Part shown: positions 1 to 9,645 of the stretch, piece after piece
Layout of the letters: each line of letters opens with the position of its first letter
How positions within the stretch are numbered: the stretch's first letter is position 1
Notes under the pieces: model-generated
Database searches by the model: none
The model's input: only the letters and a program-made list of their open reading frames with translations
What the model was told of the DNA's origin: nothing
NCBI RefSeq assembly: GCF_014904755.1
Contig: NZ_JACZFQ010000097.1
Coordinates: 162,176 to 226,175, forward strand
From: Neoluteolibacter marinus
GTDB lineage: Bacteria; Verrucomicrobiota; Verrucomicrobiia; Verrucomicrobiales; Akkermansiaceae
DNA: 64,000 nucleotides
Direction of reading: 5' to 3'
Translations under genes and position numbers: made by a program

Positions 1-81
1 CGCACGATCCGGTTGGTTTTTGGTTCCAAGGTAGCCTGGCCCGTTGCTACCGACGTTCGCAGGCAAGGAGTGAAGCCAATT

Positions 82-3000
82 TCAATCAGCTTGCTTCGAA
101 ACCATCAGGTCCTCGGCCTCGGAAAGGAAGAGGCGGTGAATGACGTTGACGTGCCACGATGCGTTGATGTTCCCTCTTCCGATTTCTGCCTCGCGTCGCT
201 TGATGACCGGTCGGACCGCCTCAAGAGCAGAAAGCGCTTCCCGGCGATCACCCCGTTGCGCCGCAGTCATGGCGCGAAGCAACAGCAACATGCGCGCGGT
301 ATCCGGATCCTCGGTTTCAGGCGCGGCTTCAATCAGCGACCAAGCGTCGGCGTAGTTTCCCAAGCGATAGGCGACAAGAGCCCTCTCGACCGAGGTGTTC
401 ATGTCCGTTGGGTCCAATTCGATTGCTCTCCGGGCCAAGGACACCCCGGCGTCCACAAGATCGGGATCCTCCCGCGAGCCAGGGAGGAGCAGGATACGGC
501 ACATAATCCTGGCCTGATCATCCGGGGTAGAATGCCGGAATGTCTCCAGAATACGCCCGAAGAACGATTCCTGCGTGGCTTGGTCCGCTTCGAGACCAAG
601 ACCTGCCATCCCTTTCAGGAGCGTGAGACCCTCCCGCTGCTTCAGCCCCTCCTCCACCAGGCCGACGAAGACCTGCTGGGCAAACCTCCCACGGAAATCT
701 CCTTCACCACGGAGTAGCTCAAGTTCCACCTCCGGCGGTGAGAAATCGATGCGCTCAAATGCATTCCTTACCCGCACATCACCGGGTCCCAGGCCCGAAC
801 CCATCAGGGTTTCCAGTTCAACGACAGGTGGAAGTTCAGAAGCCTGTTCGGGAGGATCGATCGTGATCCCAAACACCATCAATGCGGTGTCCTTTTCTCC
901 GGAGACGACATCGATGGAGTGGACGGGAACATCTGGACGAGGATTCAGCCACGATCGCACATACAGCACGGTGTAATAGCCTTCCAAGGGGCCGTTTCTG
1001 CACCAGACCGACGTGCGCGGCAGGCTGAATTGCTCGGGCGGTGTCCCGTCACTTGGAAGGTAAAAATTATTGAACACGCCTTTGTCCGCTCTGACGGGAA
1101 CGACCGCTGTGTCGCCGTCTTCATAGTGGATCACGTAGTTCGCGATCACCTCCCTGTTCTCCCATTCCGGATTCCTGTTTCCAGCGGTCACCGATCCTGC
1201 ATGAAGAAAGTGGATCGCAGGAGTGATCCTTCCCACCGGAATGCCCCGGACTGCAGCAGGGAATTCCAACAGGTAATCGTGGCGCCCCTCGCCTCCATAT
1301 AACGGATCCCTCGCCCCCCGCACCCGGATCATTCCACGAACGTCGAATGAAAGTGATCCTACTCTGATGATATCGGGCAGCTCTTGAGGCAACATGCCAT
1401 CGGGGAAGAAGCCGATTCCACTGCGTCGCCGATAGGGAGAATCGTCAAGATACAGATTGTAATGGGAACCCAGGTCAATTTGATGGGAACTCGCATCCGG
1501 CGACCGCATTGGAACGCCAACCGCAAATGAATCCGGCGTTGCGATATCATCGCCGAGCTGCTTCCTTGCAAACCAGCGAAGACGAGCGAGAACGCGGGCT
1601 TGTTTCGTACCGTGATCAATCCTGGCAAGGAGTGGCTCCGTGATCTTGAGGACATCCTGCCATTGACCGTCCAGGGCTGCGAGCTGTGAGCGAACAAGTG
1701 GTTGCCAATCCGGCATGGGCTCCTTCAGCTCGAGGCCGGTTTCGCTCCGCAGGGCCGAAAGCGCCGCAGTGGGATCAAATCCAGCGAAAAGAGATGAGAG
1801 ATCGCCCAGGAAACCAGGGCCCGGGTAAACGACAAGCTTGGCCAAAAACGAGTACTCATCTGACTGCTGCGGTACCTCAACCGCCAGGACATTCCGACCG
1901 TCCACGAAGTCGGCGCTATCGAGCCAGACCGCGATGGAGTAGGCCTCCCCGTCCAGCTCGGTGTCCCCAATGATCTCGTGGCCGATGTTCCACTCGTGAC
2001 GGACCGCTGGAGTGATCTTGCCACTGGGAAAACTCCCGATTCTCTGGCCGTTGAGGAAGACCGTCGCCCCCGCTCCCGCCTGGAGCTGAAGTAAAGCCCT
2101 GCGCTCCCCGAAATCCTTCTCCCATGTGAACTCCTTGCGGAAAAAGGCTCTCGGAGTAGGTGCCGTGGCATCACGTTGCTGCCAGATGGATCGCTGGCAG
2201 GCCTTGTCCTGACTGGTCAGCGGTGACTGCAGGATTCTCCAACCGCCTTCCCCTGGCTCCGCTCCTTTCCAATCCGGGAGCGGCTCTCCGGCATCCCTCT
2301 CACAGAAAACGGACCATTCCGTCTGATATGAGATCGCCACGCGTGGTGCCGAGAGGCGCAATTCGGGCAGCTCAGACAAGCCCGAGAGCCCGAACATCTT
2401 GAAGTCATTCCGCATGAAAGGCTCATCGTCCCCGGAGAGAAGGGGGTCCTCCAGCAACTCGGGGATCAGGTAAAGAAGGAAAAGATCACGAGCCAATGCC
2501 GGGTCGCCGGTCGCCAGATGCGACCGAGCCGCAAGGTGAACCAACATCTGGTCCAGTTTGTCTGGCCGGGAGGCGACCATCGAGAAGCACCTGGCAAGGG
2601 CGTGCCCGACGAGGTGGGATTCATCCTCCCCCAAATCCCCGGCATGGAGCCCCGCAAGGATCCCGCACAAGTGGGAATACGCTTCTCGATAGGCACCCGT
2701 CCGGTGGTAGCTATGAAACAACATTGTTTCGGGATCCAACCGGCGTTCGTGCCACGGCGTCAGGACCTCCTCGACCGCCGGGAGCAAGCGCTCCAGAAGC
2801 GTGATTGACCGCTGATCCTCACCAGCACGAAAGTAATTCACCAGCAGTGTGCGAAACGTATCCTGGGCAACCTGATTCTGTATCGAGGCGTGTTGCTCCA
2901 GGTCCCTCAACAGCGCCTCTCCTTCTTTGATCAATGCGCCGGGCGGCTGACGGTTGGGACGCTGGGCTTCGTCGGCGACTACCCTGAGGGCCCACGAATC

Positions 3001-5553
3001 ATATCGAGCACCCAGCGTCTCGAGGCCGACCGGCCCGAGGACCTTCTCGAGTCGGTCGCGCATCGCGCTCGAAACCTCGATCGATTTCTCGTGGTCGCCG
3101 GCGGCCTGATGCAGATACGCCAGGCGGCGCATGAGCCCGGTGGTATATACCGAAGATGGTCCGGATTCGATTTCCTCGCGGCGCAGCAACTCCCCGCAGC
3201 CCTGGATCGCCCGTTCCAGCTGCCCCAGCTTTCCAAGTGAGTTCAGATACTTCTCCGCAGTCTCCCTGGACGGAGCTTGGTCAATGCCACCGTAGTTCTT
3301 CTCGTAAGTATCCCGCACGAGTTCCGCGTAGCGCAACGACTCCTGCCTATGGAATGCTGCCACGTCCGGCCGACATTGAAGCGCGATGATTTCGAAACTC
3401 AGGCTAAGTTGTTCCGCAGCATCGATCACGCTCTCCGGATTGGGAGAAGCTGCCGTTTCGATTTTCTTCAGGAGCTTCTGGACCAGTGCCAGGGCCTCCT
3501 GGTCTCTCCCCACGGCACGGTAGCAGTCAACAAGATTGGAAGTGTTGACTCTCAACTGGGATTCGTCTCCGCTCCCCGACTCGGCGTAGTACTTGGCGAC
3601 TTCCTCCAAAAGAGGAATGGCCACCTCGGGCCTGCCATTCCAGTAGTGGAGCCGTGCAACCTTTTGCTGCAGGGAGGCCCAGCTTTCAGGATTGGGAAAT
3701 GCATCCCGGTTCAGGAGCGCGGACGCGTGACCAAGCAACCGGTCGAGATCGAGTCGGGAGTTGTCACGGTCTGCATCCAACAACTGGTGGACGAAGACCG
3801 AAACGGCCTCGGCTTCTTTTCGTGCTTCCTCCGAATCTGCCAGGCGGATCTCGGCAAGTGCCCGGGCGGCCATGGCATCCCCTTCTTGCACTCTCGCTTC
3901 GGAATATCCGAAGAGTGAAATCACGAGCCCTAGAACGAGCGATGCAACGATCATCAGCCCTGCAACCATCGCGATCCGGTTTCTCCGCACGAACTTCCGG
4001 GCGCGATAAGCCAGTTCGGGGGGGCCAGCGGCGACCGGCTCGTTGTGCCGGAAACGTTCAAGATCTTTCAAAAGTTCTGAAACGGAGGGATAGCGGCGGG
4101 CAGGATTCTTTTCGAGGCACCGCAAGACGATCCAATCGAGGTCACCCTTCAGCAACTTGGATTCGGCTCGGTTCAGAATGTGGCTCGAAGGCTTGTCAGG
4201 GTCACTTTCCCGGATTCTCCGGCGGAGGACATCCTCCGGTTGGCCCGGATTGAAAGGAAGCGACCCGGAGAGCAACTCGTAGAGCAAAACGCCGAGACCG
4301 TAGACATCGGTGCGGGCGTCCGGAACCTGCCCGTCGAGCTGTTCCGGGCTCATCGAGGCAGGAGTGCCGAGAACTTCCGCCGAGTGGGTAAGCAAGGTGA
4401 ACTCGCAGAGCGGATCTTCCAGGCAACGCGCGATACCAAAATCGATGACCTTCGCTGCAGCGCTCCCCGCCTCCCCGGCGACCAGAACGTTGGACGATTT
4501 GATGTCGCGGTGGATGATTCCTTTCTGATGGGCGTGTTGGATGGCATCGCAAACCTGCTCGAAAAGTCCGAGACGCTCCGGCAGAGAGAGTCGATGGGAC
4601 CGCACGTGGCCCGTGATGGATTCCCCCTGGATCCATTCCATCGCGAAATACGGACGCCCGTCTGGTGTGGTGCCTCCATGGAAGAAGCGAGCAATGTGCG
4701 CATGGTCAAGACGTGCAAGCGCCTGCTGTTCGACCTCGAACCGCGCCTGGAGACGCATGGAACCGAGACCATGCTTTAGTACTTTCAGCGCAACCAACCG
4801 CTTGACCGGCTGATTCTGCATGGCCCGCCATACCTCTCCGAAGCCCCCTTCCCCCACACTTTCCTCTAGAATGAACTCTCCAAGTCGAAGGCCGGGGTGC
4901 AGAACGAAATGATGGGGTGGCATGTCGTCGGCCGAAGGCGGGGCCACCCTTGCAGGAGGAAATGGCGACGGTGTTAGAACCATCGTCTTGCTCGCAGGAT
5001 CGTAGAACGCACAGGAAAGATTGATTGTGCTCGATAGTCCGGCCTCATGGCTTGTGGCCACGGCATCGGCGACAGATGCCAGGTTGGATTCGAGTTCCTC
5101 GCACGTGAGGGAATTCAAATGGGTCTTGGCATCGATCCAAGAATCACTGCGACAGGAAAGGAGGAAGAAGGCATCGGAAAGATCTCCGGCCTCGATAACT
5201 GGCGCGAAGCCAGGTGGAGCCTTCTCGCGGAACTGGTGTGCCCGGAGCACCAATGTTCCGCTCCCCCCTTGAGCCTCCAACTGCGCTCCGGTCACAACCT
5301 GCAAGACAACCGGTTGTCCAAGCTGGCCGAGGTTCCGTGCCAACCATGCGCGATGACCGGGCTCATCCCGCAAAGAATCCCCGAGTTCCAGATGGGGAAA
5401 CACCTCGCCCCAGTCGGTATCGTCCCGGCACGTGGGAACAGCCCCCCCGACAGCGCGGGAAACGCCGAGAAGGCAACTCGGACAAAGCTGACGATCGGCA
5501 AAGCGCCCCCGCACCACCGCTCCGCAGGTACGACATTTCGTCAGCTTGTTCAT
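82..5553 (-). CDS. Giant membrane Ser/Thr protein kinase with N-terminal zinc ribbon and TPR-rich C-terminal part
   Basis: An 1823-residue protein. It opens with a four-cysteine ribbon (C7, C10, C24, C27), then a complete Hanks-type kinase domain at about 225-500: glycine loop GEGGFGEV (234-241), K257, catalytic loop HRDIKSSN (348-355) and DFG (371-373). A single membrane segment lies at about 527-549. Beyond it are helical TPR-like repeats, a beta-sandwich stretch resembling a galactose-binding fold around 1120-1220, and further TPR-like repeats near the C terminus. This places the kinase in the cytoplasm and the large C-terminal part across the membrane. It lies 97 bp downstream of a co-directional ECF sigma gene, a pairing common in Verrucomicrobiota and Planctomycetes, which suggests that kinase signalling and sigma activity are linked (inference). 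The substrate cannot be deduced. Confidence 0.9.
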   Translation of the reverse strand: MNKLTKCRTCGAVVRGRFADRQLCPSCLLGVSRAVGGAVPTCRDDTDWGEVFPHLELGDSLRDEPGHRAWLARNLGQLGQPVVLQVVTGAQLEAQGGSGTLVLRAHQFREKAPPGFAPVIEAGDLSDAFFLLSCRSDSWIDAKTHLNSLTCEELESNLASVADAVATSHEAGLSSTINLSCAFYDPASKTMVLTPSPFPPARVAPPSADDMPPHHFVLHPGLRLGEFILEESVGEGGFGEVWRAMQNQPVKRLVALKVLKHGLGSMRLQARFEVEQQALARLDHAHIARFFHGGTTPDGRPYFAMEWIQGESITGHVRSHRLSLPERLGLFEQVCDAIQHAHQKGIIHRDIKSSNVLVAGEAGSAAAKVIDFGIARCLEDPLCEFTLLTHSAEVLGTPASMSPEQLDGQVPDARTDVYGLGVLLYELLSGSLPFNPGQPEDVLRRRIRESDPDKPSSHILNRAESKLLKGDLDWIVLRCLEKNPARRYPSVSELLKDLERFRHNEPVAAGPPELAYRARKFVRRNRIAMVAGLMIVASLVLGLVISLFGYSEARVQEGDAMAARALAEIRLADSEEARKEAEAVSVFVHQLLDADRDNSRLDLDRLLGHASALLNRDAFPNPESWASLQQKVARLHYWNGRPEVAIPLLEEVAKYYAESGSGDESQLRVNTSNLVDCYRAVGRDQEALALVQKLLKKIETAASPNPESVIDAAEQLSLSFEIIALQCRPDVAAFHRQESLRYAELVRDTYEKNYGGIDQAPSRETAEKYLNSLGKLGQLERAIQGCGELLRREEIESGPSSVYTTGLMRRLAYLHQAAGDHEKSIEVSSAMRDRLEKVLGPVGLETLGARYDSWALRVVADEAQRPNRQPPGALIKEGEALLRDLEQHASIQNQVAQDTFRTLLVNYFRAGEDQRSITLLERLLPAVEEVLTPWHERRLDPETMLFHSYHRTGAYREAYSHLCGILAGLHAGDLGEDESHLVGHALARCFSMVASRPDKLDQMLVHLAARSHLATGDPALARDLFLLYLIPELLEDPLLSGDDEPFMRNDFKMFGLSGLSELPELRLSAPRVAISYQTEWSVFCERDAGEPLPDWKGAEPGEGGWRILQSPLTSQDKACQRSIWQQRDATAPTPRAFFRKEFTWEKDFGERRALLQLQAGAGATVFLNGQRIGSFPSGKITPAVRHEWNIGHEIIGDTELDGEAYSIAVWLDSADFVDGRNVLAVEVPQQSDEYSFLAKLVVYPGPGFLGDLSSLFAGFDPTAALSALRSETGLELKEPMPDWQPLVRSQLAALDGQWQDVLKITEPLLARIDHGTKQARVLARLRWFARKQLGDDIATPDSFAVGVPMRSPDASSHQIDLGSHYNLYLDDSPYRRRSGIGFFPDGMLPQELPDIIRVGSLSFDVRGMIRVRGARDPLYGGEGRHDYLLEFPAAVRGIPVGRITPAIHFLHAGSVTAGNRNPEWENREVIANYVIHYEDGDTAVVPVRADKGVFNNFYLPSDGTPPEQFSLPRTSVWCRNGPLEGYYTVLYVRSWLNPRPDVPVHSIDVVSGEKDTALMVFGITIDPPEQASELPPVVELETLMGSGLGPGDVRVRNAFERIDFSPPEVELELLRGEGDFRGRFAQQVFVGLVEEGLKQREGLTLLKGMAGLGLEADQATQESFFGRILETFRHSTPDDQARIMCRILLLPGSREDPDLVDAGVSLARRAIELDPTDMNTSVERALVAYRLGNYADAWSLIEAAPETEDPDTARMLLLLRAMTAAQRGDRREALSALEAVRPVIKRREAEIGRGNINASWHVNVIHRLFLSEAEDLMVSKQAD

Positions 5554-5650
5554 GATCTTGTATCCGGCATTTCACGGAGGTTCAGAGTGATCCCCCGACC
5601 TCTTCAGACCCTTCCGGCGGCACTCGTTGCTGCTGATTGATCATCTCCAA

Positions 5651-6400
5651 TCACCTGGATCGAAATGCATCGTAGAAATGATCGATCTCCGATTCCAAAT
5701 CCCCCTTGTCCGCCAACGTGGCGGCGATCTCATCACGCACAATTGCACGAAGGCGCTTTCGCAGCCGGAACGCGGCCGAGCGGGCGCTTCCCTCGGTCAG
5801 CTCCAGCACGGCTCCCGCCCGAGCATATCCCCCGCGGTCGTCACTCCCGGCGATGAGGGGCATAAGGATCTCGAAGTATTGTGCCTTTCCCTCCTGCCGG
5901 TATCGCTCTTCGAGCCGGGTGAGACAGCGCTCCAGAATCCCTGCCGCCCAATGCCGCTCGAAGATGGTATCCGGGGAATCGCCATCAACGCCAGCCTCCT
6001 CAAACCAGGCTTCCCCGAGGTCGCGGTCGATCGAGACATGCGCGATACCTCCCCCGCGCTTCAACCTCGATCGGTCGCGCTTGTCATTGAGCAGGAAGTT
6101 CTTCAACGCAGCGAGGAGCCAGCTCCGGAACCTGCCATCTGCGACATCCGCCACGCCGAACGACTCCCGTTCGATGAAGGAAACTAGAAATGACTGGGTG
6201 AGATCCTCGGCTTCTTCCGGGGGATGCCCCCAAGTCCGGATGAAACTGTAGATCGGTGGCCAATAGTCGCGACTGAGAAGCTCCAAAGCTCTCCGGCGAT
6301 CCGAAGACGTGACGGAGGATCCGGCGGCACGCACAAGGCTCCACCTTGTCGTCGGCATGCGCCCGTTCACCACGCGGGTTTCCAGCAACCGTTCACTCAT
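5651..6400 (-). CDS. ECF-type RNA polymerase sigma factor (kinase-associated group)
   Basis: About 249 residues. Region 2 is recognisable by the run RDYWPPIYSFIRTWG followed by EEAEDLTQSF, and region 4 by ELTEGSARSAAFRLRKRLR, which is the recognition helix. The protein resembles the long ECF sigma factors that sit next to Hanks-type kinases in Verrucomicrobiota and Planctomycetes. The ATG at 6400 was chosen because the open frame further upstream runs into the divergent gene starting at 6564; the ATG at 6358 (MPTTRWSLV) is an equally reasonable start. The gene directly precedes the giant kinase gene on the same strand, so both probably form one transcript. No anti-sigma gene is adjacent, and the kinase may play that controlling role (inference). 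Confidence 0.85.
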   Translation of the reverse strand: MSERLLETRVVNGRMPTTRWSLVRAAGSSVTSSDRRRALELLSRDYWPPIYSFIRTWGHPPEEAEDLTQSFLVSFIERESFGVADVADGRFRSWLLAALKNFLLNDKRDRSRLKRGGGIAHVSIDRDLGEAWFEEAGVDGDSPDTIFERHWAAGILERCLTRLEERYRQEGKAQYFEILMPLIAGSDDRGGYARAGAVLELTEGSARSAAFRLRKRLRAIVRDEIAATLADKGDLESEIDHFYDAFRSR

Positions 6401-6563
6401 AGGCGAACTACTCCATAGGCGACATTCCGGACCAGTGCACTCATTTCCGCACCCATGGCAGGATTTGCCGGTTCGCCTGATTCCAGGAAAAGAACGATCT
6501 CGGGCTGCAACGCTCCGGAACAATGGGTTCTGATACAGTCGAATCGAACCAAAACAGACGGTC

Positions 6564-7760
6564 ATGAAAACCACACCTACCATGGTCAAGCAATCCGAAG
6601 AAATCCGCCGCACAGCCGTTCTGGGTATCCTCCTCGGCTGCAGCATGTTTGCGAACGCCCTTGCCAAGGGGAAGCCCGGAGGCGGCGGCAACGAAGCCCC
6701 CCCACCCGTCGAGGTGCCATTTGTGTACCACGTCACCTGGATTGACACGGAAAACCCGAACGATGTCCTGAACTTGAGAGATGTCTCGCCGGATGGAACG
6801 GCGGTGGGAGCAATCGTCCCGGAAGGAATCTACGGCAGCAATGTCGCGGTGGTCAGCTTCCCGGACGGAAACCTGCTGGATGTTCAGGCGATGCTTCACG
6901 CAGAGAACCGGATTCCGGCCACTTGGCGCGCGACCTATGCTTACCGGATTTGCAACAACCACTTGATCGCCCTCGACCTCTACGACGACTCGGGGAGCAT
7001 GTATTGCGGTGCGCTTCAGCTGAATCCCGACCGCACAATGGCGTGGTTCTCCTACTTCGCGGATCCGGGCGGGGCGGACGCGGCCTTGATGGATGCCTCG
7101 GAGTCGGGTGACTTCCTGATTGCCTCCGGTGAAATCACCGATGGTCCGGTTGGAATACAATTCTCCCAACCGGCCGACCTGCACGTGTGGACTCCACTCG
7201 CCGGAACCATGTTCGGACTCGCTTCCGACGTTCCTGGCATGTCGGGAGGGTGGTACGAGAGTTCGATCAGCGACTACCCGGCCGCGCTCTTCGACGGCGG
7301 CTTTGTCAATTACCCGGCAAGCCTGGTCCCTATCCAACTCCCCGATCCCGGCACCGGGTTGACGCTGCTCGATGTGGGAGCCGATGGCACCGTCGTGGCA
7401 AGAATTGCCGGAGCCCAGATCCGACGCAACAAATACGCGCCGGATACCATTTCGCGCTGGAGCCCGACATCGGGCACATGGGATCCGATCTACGAAGGAG
7501 GGGGAAATGCTTTCATCAATGCATCCGGGGAGATCGCGATCAGCTCGGGTGGCGACCTCCACGTGTTCCAGGACGCATTTGGAGCCATCAATGTGAATGC
7601 CATGGTTAATCCCACATCGGGGAACGGCTGGGCCGCATCGAACAACCACCAGCTGCTTGGATTATCCAACAAGGCCGGCCCGGATTCCAAGGGAGGAGTG
7701 ATCGTTGGAAAGGACCTGACCGCTGGCCGGAGTTTCATCCTCACCCCCGCGTCCCCCTGA
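6564..7760 (+). CDS. Secreted protein of unknown function
   Basis: 398 residues. The N terminus has a positive stretch, a hydrophobic core (AVLGILLGCSMFANA) and an ALA-type cleavage site near residue 35, so export is likely. A Gly/Pro-rich linker follows. The remainder is rich in short beta-like segments such as VSPDGTAVGAI, DASESGDFLIASG and INASGEIAISSGGD, a pattern reminiscent of the blades of propeller-type extracellular repeat proteins. No catalytic motif is visible. It is divergent from the sigma/kinase operon with about 160 bp between start codons, so the two may share a control region. A second in-frame ATG at 6582 would shorten the signal peptide. I do not recognise the family with certainty. 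Confidence 0.75.
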   Translation: MKTTPTMVKQSEEIRRTAVLGILLGCSMFANALAKGKPGGGGNEAPPPVEVPFVYHVTWIDTENPNDVLNLRDVSPDGTAVGAIVPEGIYGSNVAVVSFPDGNLLDVQAMLHAENRIPATWRATYAYRICNNHLIALDLYDDSGSMYCGALQLNPDRTMAWFSYFADPGGADAALMDASESGDFLIASGEITDGPVGIQFSQPADLHVWTPLAGTMFGLASDVPGMSGGWYESSISDYPAALFDGGFVNYPASLVPIQLPDPGTGLTLLDVGADGTVVARIAGAQIRRNKYAPDTISRWSPTSGTWDPIYEGGGNAFINASGEIAISSGGDLHVFQDAFGAINVNAMVNPTSGNGWAASNNHQLLGLSNKAGPDSKGGVIVGKDLTAGRSFILTPASP

Positions 7761-8113
7761 ATGTTGTGCTCCGGCCAAGCGGACTCCCGGCCCTCTCGCC
7801 AGAGGGAAAAATCCTCCTCTGGCCTCCGGCGGGCCGGGAACTCGTGATCCGAGCCCCCATCCTCAGCGCGGAACGGCAACGCGCCCCCATGCAATGGGTT
7901 CAAGGCGGGGGACGCCACCGGGGACCTTCGATCGACATTGGACGGGACATTTGCCGTCCGCATCGGATGCAGCGTCAATGCAGAAGCCACTTGGCAACGG
8001 CAAATGAACTCCGGCGAAATGGCCTTGAAGCCCGGCTCCCTCAGCTTCAGGGCGACCGTCAAAAGGTGGCCAATGCCCTTTGACACGAACGAAAGTCCCG
8101 CCAGGTCACGCAG
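7761..8113 (+). other. Gene-free spacer between the secreted protein and tRNA-Arg
   Basis: No reading frame here has convincing coding character. The only clear structure is the nested inverted repeat at 7786-7838, listed separately. Composition remains lower in G+C than the block beginning after the tRNA. Confidence 0.5.
7786..7838 (+). terminator. Nested inverted repeat, candidate transcription terminator
   Basis: Outer arms CCCGGCCC (7786-7793) and GGGCCGGG (7831-7838) enclose inner arms GCCAGAGG (7798-7805) and CCTCTGGC (7816-7823), with GGAAAAATCCT near the centre. It starts 25 bp after the stop codon of the upstream gene. There is no clear T-tract after the stem, so its role as a terminator is an inference. 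Confidence 0.4.
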
Positions 8114-8185
8114 TGCTCCCGAGAGGAATCGAACCTCTATCTAAGGTTTAGGAAACCCTTGTTCTATCCGTTGAACTACGGGAGC
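8114..8185 (-). tRNA. tRNA-Arg (anticodon CCT)
   Basis: The minus strand reads a complete cloverleaf: acceptor GCTCCCG paired with CGGGAGC, D arm GTTC/GAAC, anticodon stem AGGGT/ACCTT with loop TTCCTAA giving anticodon CCT, and T arm AGAGG-TTCGATT-CCTCT. The discriminator is A and CCA is not encoded. Its 3' end faces the lower-G+C block to the left, the usual geometry for an element integrated at a tRNA 3' end. Confidence 0.93.
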
Positions 8186-8274
8186 GGGCGGCGCGAGATT
8201 AGTGGGGGTCCGCCGGAGGATGCAAGCCCCGGGGCTTGCCGCGGGGCGCGGGAAGGCCGAAAGTCCGCGCGGCA

Positions 8275-9645
8275 ATGAGCGATCCGGAACCACAGGCAAG
8301 ACGAGCAACCCCGGTCCATCGCCTGCAATATGCCCTGTTCCGGGGAGTCGAGGCGCTGCTCGGCCTGTTTCCGATCACTCCGGTGGTCCAGGCCGGCCGG
8401 CTGCTCGGCCATGCGGCGTGGCGGCTGTCGCCGAAGCACCGCCGCCTGGTGACCCGCAACCTGCGGATCGCAACGGCGGCATCCCCGCCCGGTGAGGCAG
8501 CCCTCCGCGAGATGGTGAAGGAGACCTTCCGCCGCTCCGGCGGCAACCTGCTGGGCGGCCAGCGGGCCGCGACCATGAAGCCGGCGGAACTGCGCCGGCA
8601 CATCACCTTCGAAGGCATGGAACACGTGCGCGAACCGATCCTCGCGGGCCGTGGCGTCGTCGTGGTGTGGTCCCACATGGGCAATTGGGAAGCCCTTGCC
8701 CAGCTCCTTCCCGAACTCGACGTCGGCGCCCGCGGCGGACCGATCTACCGGCCGCTGGAGAATCCGCTCCTCGACCAGCTCACCCTCGACCGCCGGACCC
8801 AGCACGGCGCGGTGATTTTCAGCAAGCACGACGGCTTCAACGGCCCGGCGGCCTTGCTGCGCGAGGGCGGCGCGGTCACCGTAATGAGCGACCAGCGCGC
8901 CGGCGGCCACGGGGCCTTGTGCCCGTTTTTCGGCCGGCTGTCTTCCTGCACCCCGCTGCCGTCGCTGCTGGCGCGGCGGACCGGAGCCGCAGTGGTGGCC
9001 TTGTCCATCTCGAGCGGATCGACCGGCCACTGGAAGCTCAAGATCCGTCCGGTCCCGGCCAAGGCGAACACCGCCGAGATCATGACCGGACTGGAGGACG
9101 CAATGCGCGACAGCCTGACCGACGTGTTCTGGTTCCACGACCGCTGGCGCGTCGACAAGGAGCGACCGCTGAGCTTCTTCACCAAGGAAATGCCCACCGA
9201 GGCGGCGCGTGCCGCGGCGGTTCCCACCCGCTTCGTCGCGACCCTTCCCGCCAACAGCCCGGAAGCCCTGGAAACGCTGACCGCGATCCTCGAGATGCGG
9301 CCGGATGTCAGGATCGACATCCTCGATCCGGGAGGGCTGCCACGCCTGCCGGATGACCCGCGGCTCGTGGCTTTCCCGTGGGACCCGAGCGCTCCCGCCG
9401 AGCAGGTGGCGGGCGTGCTGGATCGCTGCGACGCCTCCCACCCCGCACCTCTCGACTTCGCGCTGTTGCTCGATGGCGACGTCCGGCTTGCCCGCGCGGC
9501 AGCCCGACTGGGCCTGAGGTCGATCATCGGCACCGGGGTCAAGGGCAAGCCCTGGACCCGCAGCTTCCCCACCCCCACCCATGCCGGCGAATGGCGCGAC
9601 ATCGCCGCGGGACTGATCAAGATCAAGAAGACGCGGGATTCATGA
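8275..9645 (+). CDS. LpxL/HtrB-like lysophospholipid (lipid A) acyltransferase with extra C-terminal domain
   Basis: 456 residues. Residues 15-310 match the lipid A lauroyl/myristoyl acyltransferase family. The catalytic HX4E motif is H134-MGNW-E139, and GGPIYRPLENP and VMSDQRAGG follow at the expected places. Family members are usually near 300 residues. Here about 145 residues follow (VATLPANSPEALETLTAILEMR onward to the end) that alternate strand and helix and look like an added Rossmann-like half domain. The ATG at 8275 is preferred over a TTG at 8236 in the same frame. The stop overlaps the start of the next gene by ATGA. Expected role: late acylation of lipid A at the inner face of the cytoplasmic membrane. 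The extra domain has no assigned function. Confidence 0.85.
   Translation: MSDPEPQARRATPVHRLQYALFRGVEALLGLFPITPVVQAGRLLGHAAWRLSPKHRRLVTRNLRIATAASPPGEAALREMVKETFRRSGGNLLGGQRAATMKPAELRRHITFEGMEHVREPILAGRGVVVVWSHMGNWEALAQLLPELDVGARGGPIYRPLENPLLDQLTLDRRTQHGAVIFSKHDGFNGPAALLREGGAVTVMSDQRAGGHGALCPFFGRLSSCTPLPSLLARRTGAAVVALSISSGSTGHWKLKIRPVPAKANTAEIMTGLEDAMRDSLTDVFWFHDRWRVDKERPLSFFTKEMPTEAARAAAVPTRFVATLPANSPEALETLTAILEMRPDVRIDILDPGGLPRLPDDPRLVAFPWDPSAPAEQVAGVLDRCDASHPAPLDFALLLDGDVRLARAAARLGLRSIIGTGVKGKPWTRSFPTPTHAGEWRDIAAGLIKIKKTRDS

Noticed and set aside
7490..8086. A 198-codon minus-strand frame reaching into the secreted-protein gene
   Set aside because: It overlaps the better supported plus-strand gene and shows no domain or start signal.
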